Source: a virus. Taken from it: a stretch of 30,665 nucleotides of DNA. The translations under genes and the position numbers were made by a program. The stretch's first letter is position 1. Every line of letters begins with the position of its first letter. Where the stretch lies: IMG/VR virus record IMGVR_UViG_3300031712_000052, positions 1 to 30,665 of that record. One strand, written 5' to 3'. A model generated the notes under the pieces. It was not told the DNA's origin and made no database searches. It worked only from the letters and a program-made list of their open reading frames with translations. Below are positions 15,859-22,527 of the stretch, in pieces.

Positions 15859-16767
15859 GTGGACATAAACAGATCCCCAGCTGAGGTCTTTATCTGCTTC
15901 TTGATCAGTCAGCAGAAGCACTCAGTGGATACTATTATCCACGTGTTGGAAGATCACAATCTCTACTCTGTCAATCGTAGATACATAGAGAAGCTACAGG
16001 AAAAGATGCTTCCTTTTCCAGAGCCTTGGGCGCCAACGCCCAACCTGGGAACTGAGGATGAGCAATTAGCTACGAGAGAGTACCTACGTACTCACAGCAT
16101 CCATGACCTGTGGTACCCCAGCGCGGGGGCTCAAGAAGCCTTCCAGATTCTAGGCAATCCAAGGCTAAGAGAAAGCACTGAACAGCTCCTGCTGTCTCCC
16201 TTGCGTATAGAGGAGACAGTCAGGAGACTGAATGAGCATCACAAAGTCAAACTGACAGTGGAAGGAGTAGAGGCGTTTGGCCACTACTTCTGGAATCGCA
16301 AGCTGCTCTCCATGGGGGAGTGGGTTGCGTACATGGATGACAAGCCTGCGGCCTATTCCCGTATCGTTACTCTGAAGGCATCACCAGACATAGCAGACAT
16401 GGTTGTGCCTTGGTTGGCTGGGATGTCGGGCCCTCCTTCCAACATCAACACTGGAGCTGTAGCACGCCGTATGCGTGACGTAGCATTCCTGAAGGTGTTG
16501 GAGATAGAAAGAGAGCCAGCATCTTTAGATCATGCCAACATGATGAGTAAGTACATGTCTGTCATCAAGGCAGCTGAGGACGAGATGCGCCAGAGTGACG
16601 TGGCTCTGCGTGAGGTTCTGAATGCCTTCGAGAAGTTCCGAATGAAGAAGGACAATCACAGAGTTCCTGCTATCGAAGATGTGGCTGGTGTAAACTACAG
16701 CCAGTCTGGTAGTGGGACTGATGTGCTGTCTGAGGCCGACCGATTACTGGAGGAAGCTGATGGCTGA
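15859..16767 (+). CDS. Hypothetical helical protein with possible HTH
   Basis: A 302-aa protein from a GTG at 15859 preceded by CTAGGGGG. It is mostly alpha-helical and charged. Around residues 110-150, LLLSPLRIEETVRRLNEHHKVKLTVEGVEAFGHYFWN has the look of a helix-turn-helix with a wing, and the N-terminus (TIIHVLEDHNLYSVNRRYIEKLQ) could be a second one. A DNA-binding helical protein two genes before the large terminase might be the small terminase subunit, which is otherwise missing in this window. Small subunits are usually shorter, so this is a weak hypothesis. The C-terminal third is coiled-coil-like (YMSVIKAAEDEMRQSDVALREVLNAFEKF). Confidence 0.75.
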   Translation: MDINRSPAEVFICFLISQQKHSVDTIIHVLEDHNLYSVNRRYIEKLQEKMLPFPEPWAPTPNLGTEDEQLATREYLRTHSIHDLWYPSAGAQEAFQILGNPRLRESTEQLLLSPLRIEETVRRLNEHHKVKLTVEGVEAFGHYFWNRKLLSMGEWVAYMDDKPAAYSRIVTLKASPDIADMVVPWLAGMSGPPSNINTGAVARRMRDVAFLKVLEIEREPASLDHANMMSKYMSVIKAAEDEMRQSDVALREVLNAFEKFRMKKDNHRVPAIEDVAGVNYSQSGSGTDVLSEADRLLEEADG

Positions 16768-17278
16768 GAAACTAGAGATTGTACCGTTCAAAGCTGATGA
16801 GAATGAGTGTGCTGCAGTAGGTACGCTACCTACTGCCCCTTGCACTGCAGGGGCACTTGCCAGCGCCATTCCGAAGTTCAAAGAATGTACCATAGGCAAA
16901 CTATTTGTGGAGTTTGGGGCTAAAGATGGCTTGTTGATCTATCACCTCTACCACACAGATCGAAAGCACATATTCGATTCTGCCACAAGTAAGTTGGATG
17001 GTGGCTGCTCTGCTGAAGATAGGCAGTCCATAGCAGAGCTGGCAAACAATGCTCTAGAGGCGACGCCTTGGTGGCCTGGTATGCAGGCATGCCTAATGGC
17101 TGCAATATCAGATCAATTCAGAGACACCCCGTCCAGTGTGAAGTACGTATCGGAAGTAGACAGCTGGTCAGTGGTAATGCCTATGGAGACCATGCCACTT
17201 GGTGTACAAAGTCCGGAGCATGTAGCTGCTTTCGTACTCAATGTAGCGCACAGGTTGGGGCAAGCAGTAGCTGGCTAA
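16760..17278 (+). CDS. Hypothetical 172-aa protein
   Basis: The frame opens at 16712, but the ATG at 16760 follows GGAGG and overlaps the end of the previous gene by 8 nt, so it is the likely start. Compact mixed alpha/beta composition with several Cys and Trp residues (ATPWWPGMQACLMAA). No recognised motif. Possibly a partner of the preceding protein, given the overlap, or a virion protein. A GC-rich hairpin follows 18 nt after its TAA. Confidence 0.7.
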   Translation: MAEKLEIVPFKADENECAAVGTLPTAPCTAGALASAIPKFKECTIGKLFVEFGAKDGLLIYHLYHTDRKHIFDSATSKLDGGCSAEDRQSIAELANNALEATPWWPGMQACLMAAISDQFRDTPSSVKYVSEVDSWSVVMPMETMPLGVQSPEHVAAFVLNVAHRLGQAVAG

Positions 17279-17296
17279 AATTGTGGGGTAATTGTT

Positions 17297-17313
17297 GGCC
17301 GGCTCTGCCGGCC
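17297..17313. terminator. GC-rich perfect hairpin, terminator-like
   Basis: GGCCGGC and GCCGGCC pair perfectly around TCT. It lies 18 nt after the stop of the upstream gene and also at the end of any leftward transcript from the promoter near 17488. Neither side has a proper T-run, so it may be a rho-assisted terminator or an RNA-protecting 3' end rather than a classic intrinsic terminator. Confidence 0.55.
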
Positions 17314-17479
17314 TAGGCTTACGAGTAAAGGCCACCACAAGCAGTAACACCTGCCTACACACCCTACCAACCACGTGTTATGATTGCTAAGATCCCTTAC
17401 TCGTTGTTGTTTCTATTTTTTTACCGAGTGGGTTCTGCGAAGAATGGTGTGATGGCTATCTTCCATTCCTGTCAAAGTA

Positions 17480-17513
17480 CTTATACCCGATCTTTCGAAC
17501 TATTTTTCACGAG
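17480..17513 (-). promoter_or_regulatory. Putative leftward promoter (GGGTATAAG), no ORF downstream
   Basis: On the - strand GGGTATAAG occupies 17488-17480, with TGAAAA exactly 18 nt upstream of the TATAAG. This matches the two copies at 21106 and 21847 in core and spacing. It points away from the terminase gene into the non-coding gap and the 3' end of the gene ending at 17278. Confidence 0.6.
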
Positions 17514-17518
17514 CATTC

Positions 17519-20500
17519 ATGGCCACAATCACACTGGCAGAGGCTGAACTTCTTAGATCTGCACACACCATTCCACTCTCATACTGTTTTGATGATCATG
17601 GAATAGTCGAACCTATCTTTGATTATGATGAGGGTGGCGAGGCTGTAGACTTTGGTATAGACGAGGAGCCTGAAGAAGTAGACCCCTCTAGTGCTCTTAC
17701 CTCTACAGAGATGCTTGGTGTATCTCCATCCGACTTCGCAGAGACGGCGATTCGAGTTCCTGAAGCGGGTAGGATAGGTGACTTCTCATTTACCGGTCGT
17801 GAGTACCTGCGTAAGATATATGATACGCCTGCAAACAAAGTTCTCATGCTTTGCGGCCGGCAGGTAGAGAAATGCTGTCTCGCAGCAAGCATGATTTCTA
17901 TGGAAGACGGCGGTGTAACACCCCTAGAGAAGATTTGTGTAGGAGACAAAGTAGTAGGCATGTCTCCTGATGGTGCGCATACACAAATAGGATCAGTAAC
18001 TTGGAAGTCTGCAAAACTTAGAAAGACTTGCGTAAAGATCAAGACTAGACAGGGCCATACTGTGGTGGTGGCATTGACCCATCCAATGCGCACCTGGGGT
18101 GGCTGGTCAATCTCTGGTGGTCTCTCTGAGCAGGAGCATATTGCGGCAGTTCGGAGAGCTGGGGAGTTTACAAGTACTTCTACTCCGCCAGATAGAAAGG
18201 TGATCTTAGCAGCGTACATGATTGCAGAAGGGTACTTGCCCGAGCAAGATACGTGTACCTTTACTCAGGGCGAAGGGCCAGTCTTGCAGGAGTTTCTAGA
18301 GTTGGTTGCAGGTGATGACTATAGCCCCAATGAGAGAAAGCCTGGCCTGTGGAGTATTCGATTCAATGCAGAGTCTGCCGTACTAAAACTGGTGAAGGAG
18401 TGTGGTATCTGGGGAGAGTTGTCTGCAGACAAGCATGTACCAGACTTTGTGTGGGGATTAGATCAAAGACAAACAGCCCTATTCATCAATCGTTTATGGG
18501 CCGGCGATGGCCATGCAAGTTTGCAAGATTCATCGTACCACCTGGAGTACGATTCTATTTCTGAGCACTTGATCAAAGATGTGCAGCGTCTTCTATGGAA
18601 GTTTGGCATTCCTTCCAGTACACGTAGATGGAAACCCACATTGTACAAAGGTACTGACAAGTGGGCGTACAAGCTGCGGATAGAAACACAAGCTGGGGCT
18701 GTCAGATTCATAGAAGACATTGGTGCTCTTGGAAAGACAGAGGACATTCCAATCATCGACGTAGATACTAACTCCAACAGGGATGTGTACCCGGCTGGTA
18801 TTGTGGAGGATATAGCTATCATACACAGGTCTAGAAACGGCTTCCGCAGCGGGCCCTACGTACCACAACCATCCCTAAGATCTGCCGGACTTAGGGAGAA
18901 ACCTAAGTACTTGTTGAGTCATGACAAACTTGAACAGTATGTAGACTTCTTCAGATCAGACACAAGATTTGATCAAGATAAAACATCTGCCCTTGCTCAA
19001 CACCTGAGCACGGATTTGTACTGGGATGAGATAGTGAGTATCGAAGAGGTGGGAGAGCAGGATTGTTATGACATCACTGTGGATGGTACTGACAGCTTCG
19101 TGGTAGATGGACTCATCACACACAACTCGACTACACTGGGCAACCGGCTGCTCTGCTACTCAGCCCTCACCAACAACTTCAGGTCCCTGTACGTAGCTCC
19201 TTCAGCGGAACAGGCGAAGGTCTTTTCCAATGACCGCATCAAGGATGTCATAGATGCGTCCCCCATGCTGAGGTCCTACACCTCAGCTAAGATCAACCAG
19301 GCTGTCTTCTTCAAGAAGTTTATCAACTACTCTCAGATCAGACTTCGTTATGCGTATCTAACTGCAGACCGTGTTCGTGGTATTCCTGCAGACATGGTAC
19401 TGATCGACGAGCTTCAAGACGTTTTGATCGATAACATCCCAGTCATCGAGCAGTGTGCCTTCCACTCTAGCTACAAGCTATTCTTGTACTCAGGCACACC
19501 CAAGTCAGTAGATAACACCATAGAATTCTACTGGTCTGAGTTCTCCTCACAGAACGAGTGGGTAGTACCCTGTGAGCGGCATGGGTTACCCAGTGACTCG
19601 AGTACCTGGCATTGGAATGTTCTAACGGAGAAGAACATAGGGTCTACGGGGCTCATCTGTGACAAGTGTGGGGAGTCTATAACCGCACGGCATCCCATGG
19701 CACAGTGGGCTGCCATGAACCCCATGCGGGAGGACAACAAGGACAAGGTTACCTTCGAGGGATACCGCATTCCTCAGATCATGGTCCCCTGGGTAGACTG
19801 GGAAGAGGTACTAGTAGCCCAAGAGCAATACTCCCGTTCCCAGTTCATGAATGAGAAGCTTGGTAGGTCCTATGACTCCGGTGTACGACCAATCACCCGA
19901 GCTCAACTGCAGGCTGTGTGCAAGCCTGAGATCGTACTGGGTGACATAGAGTCCTTTCGTAGACTAGCGCAGGGTATGTCCATCTATGCTGGAGTGGACT
20001 GGGGTCCTGGAGAGAACGCCAGCTTCACTCACGTTTCATTTGGTGGATACTTCGGCACAGGCAACTTCTCCATCTTCTGGTGTCATCGATTTACTGGGCA
20101 AGACCTAGACCCAGAACGGCAGCTGGACCTACTCACGCAGATGTTGTCTCAGGTACACGTTAAGATCATAGGTGTAGACTACGGTGGTGGTTTCTATCAG
20201 AACGACAAGCTCATCAAGCGTTTCGGCGCCAACAAGGTAATGAAGTACCAGTACAATCCTAGGCAAAAAAAGAAGATCTATTGGGAGCCAAACCTGCGTC
20301 GCTGGATGTGCCATCGTACAGAGGTAATGAGCGATGGGTTCAATGCTCTGAAGGCAAAGAAGATAGACTTGCCCAGGTGGGAGGACTACCAGGACCCACA
20401 TGGTACAGACATCCTCAACATCTTCACCGAGCACAACGAGAGACTCAGGATGAACGAGTACAAGAAGCCGCCGGGAAAGACGGATGATGCATTCCACTCT

Positions 20501-20599
20501 ATGCTTCTGTGCTTGTTGGCATCTTGCATAGAGAGACCACGTCCAGACATCTTTGCACCTATGCAGGACAGCGGCCTTATGGAGAATTACAGCTTCTGA
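17519..20599 (+). CDS. terL: Terminase large subunit (ATPase-nuclease) with in-frame intein
   Basis: A 1026-aa precursor. Removal of residues 119-536 gives a 608-aa packaging motor, a normal TerL length. The N-extein ends in Walker A residues CGRQVEK (112-118), and the C-extein begins STTLGNRLL, so splicing rebuilds GRQVEKST. Walker B is VLIDE (Asp630, Glu631), with the coupling motif SGTPKS soon after. A Cys cluster (VPCERHG, then CDKCG) suggests a zinc-binding insertion. RNase H-like nuclease residues are Asp827 (AGVDWG), Asp887 (GVDYGG) and Asp989/Asp990 (TDDAFH). It packages DNA through the portal and cuts the concatemer. ATG at 17519 with only a weak GAG upstream. A strong stem-loop follows the stop, between it and the convergent - strand gene. 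Confidence 0.95.
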   Translation: MATITLAEAELLRSAHTIPLSYCFDDHGIVEPIFDYDEGGEAVDFGIDEEPEEVDPSSALTSTEMLGVSPSDFAETAIRVPEAGRIGDFSFTGREYLRKIYDTPANKVLMLCGRQVEKCCLAASMISMEDGGVTPLEKICVGDKVVGMSPDGAHTQIGSVTWKSAKLRKTCVKIKTRQGHTVVVALTHPMRTWGGWSISGGLSEQEHIAAVRRAGEFTSTSTPPDRKVILAAYMIAEGYLPEQDTCTFTQGEGPVLQEFLELVAGDDYSPNERKPGLWSIRFNAESAVLKLVKECGIWGELSADKHVPDFVWGLDQRQTALFINRLWAGDGHASLQDSSYHLEYDSISEHLIKDVQRLLWKFGIPSSTRRWKPTLYKGTDKWAYKLRIETQAGAVRFIEDIGALGKTEDIPIIDVDTNSNRDVYPAGIVEDIAIIHRSRNGFRSGPYVPQPSLRSAGLREKPKYLLSHDKLEQYVDFFRSDTRFDQDKTSALAQHLSTDLYWDEIVSIEEVGEQDCYDITVDGTDSFVVDGLITHNSTTLGNRLLCYSALTNNFRSLYVAPSAEQAKVFSNDRIKDVIDASPMLRSYTSAKINQAVFFKKFINYSQIRLRYAYLTADRVRGIPADMVLIDELQDVLIDNIPVIEQCAFHSSYKLFLYSGTPKSVDNTIEFYWSEFSSQNEWVVPCERHGLPSDSSTWHWNVLTEKNIGSTGLICDKCGESITARHPMAQWAAMNPMREDNKDKVTFEGYRIPQIMVPWVDWEEVLVAQEQYSRSQFMNEKLGRSYDSGVRPITRAQLQAVCKPEIVLGDIESFRRLAQGMSIYAGVDWGPGENASFTHVSFGGYFGTGNFSIFWCHRFTGQDLDPERQLDLLTQMLSQVHVKIIGVDYGGGFYQNDKLIKRFGANKVMKYQYNPRQKKKIYWEPNLRRWMCHRTEVMSDGFNALKAKKIDLPRWEDYQDPHGTDILNIFTEHNERLRMNEYKKPPGKTDDAFHSMLLCLLASCIERPRPDIFAPMQDSGLMENYSF
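17873..19126 (+). mobile_element. Intein with LAGLIDADG-type homing endonuclease in TerL Walker A
   Basis: A 418-aa protein-splicing element. It begins with Cys (CCLAASMIS fits splicing block A, with Ser in the usual Thr position 6 and Ile at 8). Block B is GHTVVVALTHP with the conserved T-x-x-H. The C-terminus is FVVDGLITHN followed by Ser as +1 residue, giving a Cys1, His-Asn, Ser+1 chemistry. Two endonuclease motifs lie in the middle: AAYMIAEGYL and INRLWAGDG, matching the paired LAGLIDADG helices with their acidic residues (Glu, Asp). Both acidic positions are kept, so the nuclease may be active. The insertion is in the most conserved codons of the ATPase, a common intein choice because precise loss is hard. 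Confidence 0.93.
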
Positions 20600-20618
20600 G
20601 GGTGCAATTGTGGCCTAA

Positions 20619-20658
20619 AGAGAAGCCAACTCGGTCGGAGTTAGCGAGTGGCTTCTCT
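20619..20658. terminator. Strong stem-loop between convergent terL and minus gene
   Basis: AGAGAAGCCA-a-CTCG pairs with CGAG-TGGCTTCTCT, a 14-bp stem with one bulged A and an 11-nt loop, 20 nt after the terminase stop and 35 nt from the end of the convergent gene. A second, weaker inverted repeat (ACAGG/CCTGT, 20659-20684) adjoins it. There is no clear T-run, but its place fits a bidirectional transcription stop. Confidence 0.65.
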
Positions 20659-20692
20659 ACAGGTCCGCCCTTTCGAGCGCCTGTGTCCGGAA

Positions 20693-21043
20693 TCAAACGA
20701 TCTTACAGTCAAGTTCCGGCTGTAGATGCATGGCCAGGTCCATCAGATTTGTTGAGTCGAGTTCTGCCAGCTCTCTCCTGGACTCCTCAGGCAGTCTGCC
20801 AAAGTATCGGCCGTAGGCTTGCTCCAGAGTGATGGCCGGTCGGTCAGAGATCGGAGCAGGTTCGAAGTCCTCTACCAGTCCAAGACCAATGTAACCAAGC
20901 TTGTCACCAGTGCCGGACACACGTACAAACGTGTTGCATACAATCTCTTTGATCCAAACAATGTCTCCCGCTTGGAAGATCTCATTGCCTGACCCGAGCT
21001 CCACATAACGTTTGCAGCGTACACGATCTCCAGCATTCAACAT
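20693..21043 (-). CDS. Hypothetical protein with SH3/KOW-like N-terminus
   Basis: A 116-aa protein. The ATG at 21043 follows CAAGGAGA, and a longer frame upstream covers the promoter and non-coding region, so it was rejected. Residues 1-65 look like a small beta-barrel (LNAGDRVRCKRYV, FQAGDIVWIKEIV, FVRVSGTGDKLGYIGL), similar in pattern to SH3-like or KOW domains. The C-terminal 50 residues are helical and acidic (GRLPEESRRELAELDS). Monocistronic: it has its own promoter, a leader containing a small hairpin, and a terminator-like stem before it. Function unknown; a nucleic-acid or protein-binding adaptor is possible. Confidence 0.75.
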   Translation of the reverse strand: MLNAGDRVRCKRYVELGSGNEIFQAGDIVWIKEIVCNTFVRVSGTGDKLGYIGLGLVEDFEPAPISDRPAITLEQAYGRYFGRLPEESRRELAELDSTNLMDLAMHLQPELDCKIV

Positions 21044-21048
21044 GACTG

Positions 21049-21063
21049 TCTCCTTGTAGGGGT
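21049..21063 (-). promoter_or_regulatory. Conserved ribosome binding leader, copy 1
   Basis: ACCCCTACAAGGAGA on the - strand, identical over 15 nt to the leader of the neighbouring - strand gene (21755-21769). It contains the AAGGAGA ribosome binding site 5 nt from the ATG. Just upstream, AAATCT and AGATTT form a 6-bp hairpin with an AACCCC loop (21065-21082), and AACCCC is repeated right after it. Confidence 0.7.
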
Positions 21064-21097
21064 TAAATCTGGGGTTAGATTTCCTTGATCTAATATT

Positions 21098-21127
21098 CTT
21101 ATACCCGACTGGGGTACCTAATTTGCA
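21098..21127 (-). promoter_or_regulatory. Putative promoter GGGTATAAG with TGCAAA upstream
   Basis: On the - strand TGCAAA, 18 nt, TATAAG, the last within GGGTATAAG (21106-21098). It lies about 55 nt upstream of the start codon at 21043 and just downstream of a terminator-like palindrome. The segment TACCC-CAGTC-GGGTA is an inverted repeat over the promoter, so a repressor could sit on the -10 region. Confidence 0.65.
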
Positions 21128-21133
21128 GCTAAA

Positions 21134-21155
21134 GAAGAACCCATATGGGTTCTTC
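21134..21155 (-). terminator. Perfect 22-bp palindrome, terminator of the upstream minus gene
   Basis: GAAGAACCC and GGGTTCTTC pair perfectly around ATAT. On the - strand it is followed by TTTAGC, giving a short pyrimidine/T run, so an intrinsic terminator for the transcript of the gene ending at 21312 is plausible. It could also be a dyad operator, since it is just upstream of the next promoter. Confidence 0.6.
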
Positions 21156-21311
21156 GAAGGCGCCGCACAGGATGCCGAACGCTCCCTATGCAGTAGCCCA
21201 GTTCTTCTCTGCTGGACAGAGGGCGCATAACCCCCTGTGGCCTGCCCTGGTTTGACCCCCGAGGCTTTCGCCCGAGCCCAGAGCAGACCACGAGGAGAAT
21301 CTTGTGAGGTC
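21156..21311. other. GC-rich non-coding stretch between two minus genes
   Basis: 156 bp with no supported ORF of its own. It is richer in G and C than its surroundings and has several short hairpins, for example CTCTG/CAGAG at about 21209-21223 and a GGC-GAAA-GCC tetraloop on the - strand. It would form the 3' untranslated part of the gene ending at 21312. No tRNA or known RNA family recognised. Confidence 0.4.
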
Positions 21312-21749
21312 CTACAGCGAGGACCTGAACTTCTGAATCCAGCCACGGTCGCAGTACGATGCTGCAGTAGCTGTCATTGACACTTCAGCAGAGTCCCCTA
21401 CCTCCAACCCAGTCAGCCTGCTTGCCAATTTCGCAGCAGCTTTCCTGGCAGCAAGCTTTGCCAGGCACCACTTGCCGATGCTGTAGGCACCTTCAGCGGC
21501 CGTTATGTAGAAAACTGCCTTGGCTGAACCAGCGAAGAAGTGGTACGACTTGTCACCAGCGGGGGCAAGGCGGATGTTCCTGAAATCCTGGATCATCCCT
21601 ACTCCCCAGTTGCCGCCACGTTGGAAGAAGCCATGGGCTGCAAGTTCCTTGTCGCTGGGGAAGATCGCAGGCTCAGCTCCCTTGCTGTGGTGGGTGGTCT
21701 TGGTCTCTGTGCTCTCGGTCCTTTCGGTCTCTTCGGATGGGGTTTTCAT
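21312..21749 (-). CDS. Hypothetical 145-aa protein
   Basis: The ATG at 21749 follows CAAGGAGAG with good spacing; an in-frame start at 21776 lies within the leader and is rejected. The first 35 residues are a Glu/Thr/Ser-rich disordered region. The rest is a mixed domain (AAHGFFQRGGNWGVGMIQDFRNIRLAPAGD) with an Ala-rich helix (LAKLAARKAAAKLASRLTG). The beta-rich C-terminus ends in RGWIQKFRSSL. No catalytic or binding motif recognised. Own promoter and leader, so probably expressed separately from its neighbours. Confidence 0.75.
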   Translation of the reverse strand: MKTPSEETERTESTETKTTHHSKGAEPAIFPSDKELAAHGFFQRGGNWGVGMIQDFRNIRLAPAGDKSYHFFAGSAKAVFYITAAEGAYSIGKWCLAKLAARKAAAKLASRLTGLEVGDSAEVSMTATAASYCDRGWIQKFRSSL

Positions 21750-21754
21750 GATGC

Positions 21755-21769
21755 TCTCCTTGTAGGGGT
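21755..21769 (-). promoter_or_regulatory. Conserved ribosome binding leader, copy 2
   Basis: The same 15-nt ACCCCTACAAGGAGA as before the gene at 21043, here 5 nt from the ATG at 21749. Together with the shared promoter core it shows that the two transcription units carry a common expression signal, either duplicated or under common selection. Confidence 0.7.
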
Positions 21770-21838
21770 CGCCCAATTACAGGTCGGCCTAGTTTGTAGA
21801 AGCCAACCCAACTGGGCTAGGTCTTCTGGATCAATATA

Positions 21839-21868
21839 CTTATACCCTACTAGAGCCCTGTTTTTGCG
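21839..21868 (-). promoter_or_regulatory. Putative promoter GGGTATAAG with CGCAAA upstream
   Basis: On the - strand CGCAAA, 18 nt, TATAAG within GGGTATAAG (21847-21839). The following bases (TATATTGATC) resemble those after the copy at 21098 (AATATTAGATC). The leader to the ATG at 21749 is about 80 nt and contains CCTAG/CTAGG inverted arms. This is the best-formed copy of the motif. Confidence 0.65.
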
Positions 21869-21909
21869 CCTAAAACGTGGCTTTTGACCACTTTAGGGGG
21901 TCATTTTTT
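21869..21909 (+). terminator. Hairpin followed by six T on the plus strand
   Basis: CCTAAA-ac-GTGG pairs with CCAC-TTTAGG around CTTTTGA (21869-21897), followed on the + strand by GGGTCA and TTTTTT (21904-21909). Alternatively TGACC/GGTCA (21885-21903) pairs immediately before the T-run. It would stop + strand read-through from the terminase across the - strand genes. On the - strand it separates the gene ending at 21915 from the next promoter but lacks a T-run. Confidence 0.55.
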
Positions 21910-21914
21910 GCTTT

Positions 21915-22433
21915 TCAGGATATGCTGGCTAAGAGGTCACCGTCTTTGATCATAACCGTGCCCCTCTTGGTAAGTGTGCCTGGATACTTCCTACACATGA
22001 CTACAGCAGCATCCCGTAGGTTCTTTCTGCCTTTATCAAGTAGGGCGTATAGCTGTTGTATACGAGCACTGTCTGGGAGTTTGGGGTCCTGTCGTACCTG
22101 GGTCATCATCTTGGTACAAAGCAGGAAGAATGGCTCCCAGGTATGATCAAAAGACACTATTGGCTGTAGTCTGGTAAACTCGTACTCTGAAAGCTGTATG
22201 AAATACTCGGCCCATCGATCTATTACCTCTAGAGCCACCCCTTTTTGCACTACAGCTACCAATTGAACAGCATCTTGGTATAGCTGCAACAATGCATCAT
22301 CCTTCACTGTGCGGAAGTGGGATAAATCCAGACCATTCACGCGCAGTAGGAAAGCTACCTGTTTCTCTAGACCATCCATCCTTGCATCGAGTAGTCTTGT
22401 AGAGTGTTCGGCCTCGTCTGCTTTGCTTCCCAT
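21915..22433 (-). CDS. Hypothetical coiled-coil protein
   Basis: 172 aa from an ATG at 22433, which has GGAG 9 nt upstream; in-frame starts at 22448 and 22484 (GTG) have poorer ribosome binding sites. Residues 5-35 are a charged heptad-like helix (DEAEHSTRLLDARMDGLEKQVAFLL). The remainder is helical with many hydrophobic positions (LLQLYQDAVQLVAVVQKG, AEYFIQLSEYEFTRLQPI) and ends in a small basic beta-like tail. No known family. It is divergent from the head gene block, with a shared promoter region between them. Confidence 0.7.
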   Translation of the reverse strand: MGSKADEAEHSTRLLDARMDGLEKQVAFLLRVNGLDLSHFRTVKDDALLQLYQDAVQLVAVVQKGVALEVIDRWAEYFIQLSEYEFTRLQPIVSFDHTWEPFFLLCTKMMTQVRQDPKLPDSARIQQLYALLDKGRKNLRDAAVVMCRKYPGTLTKRGTVMIKDGDLLASIS

Positions 22434-22477
22434 GTCTTTGTGCTCCATGCTATCACTAGTGAAGTATGTCAGGTGCG

Positions 22478-22508
22478 TTGACACGCAACTAGTGCACTCC
22501 GTATCATA
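22478..22508. promoter_or_regulatory. Sigma70-like promoter, possibly bidirectional
   Basis: On the + strand TTGACA (22478-22483), 18 nt, TATCAT (22502-22507), about 20 nt before the ATG at 22528. The -10 is part of TATCATA, which reads TATGATA on the other strand, so one site could serve both directions, the leftward one toward the gene at 22433. TTGACA itself is in the loop and right arm of a short inverted repeat TGCGT/ACGCA. Confidence 0.55.
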
Positions 22509-22527
22509 CCTCTAAGAGGAGAAATCA

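Larger units (their letters stand above)
17279..17518. other. Non-coding gap before terminase, with leftward promoter and hairpin
   Basis: 240 bp without a convincing protein gene. It holds a GC-rich perfect hairpin near its left end and a - strand GGGTATAAG promoter near its right end, enclosing about 165 nt. The only short ORF on the - strand inside is 17 codons. No tRNA fold could be assembled by eye. The terminase's own + strand promoter is not obvious here, and its start has only a weak GAG as ribosome binding site. Confidence 0.6.

Noticed and set aside
17401-17463. 17-codon ORF on the minus strand in the terminase upstream gap
   Set aside because: Too short, without a spaced ribosome binding site; better regarded as non-coding unless conserved.
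21156-21311. Possible tRNA or known structured RNA
   Set aside because: Short hairpins are present, but no cloverleaf with T-arm consensus or 7-bp acceptor stem could be built by eye.
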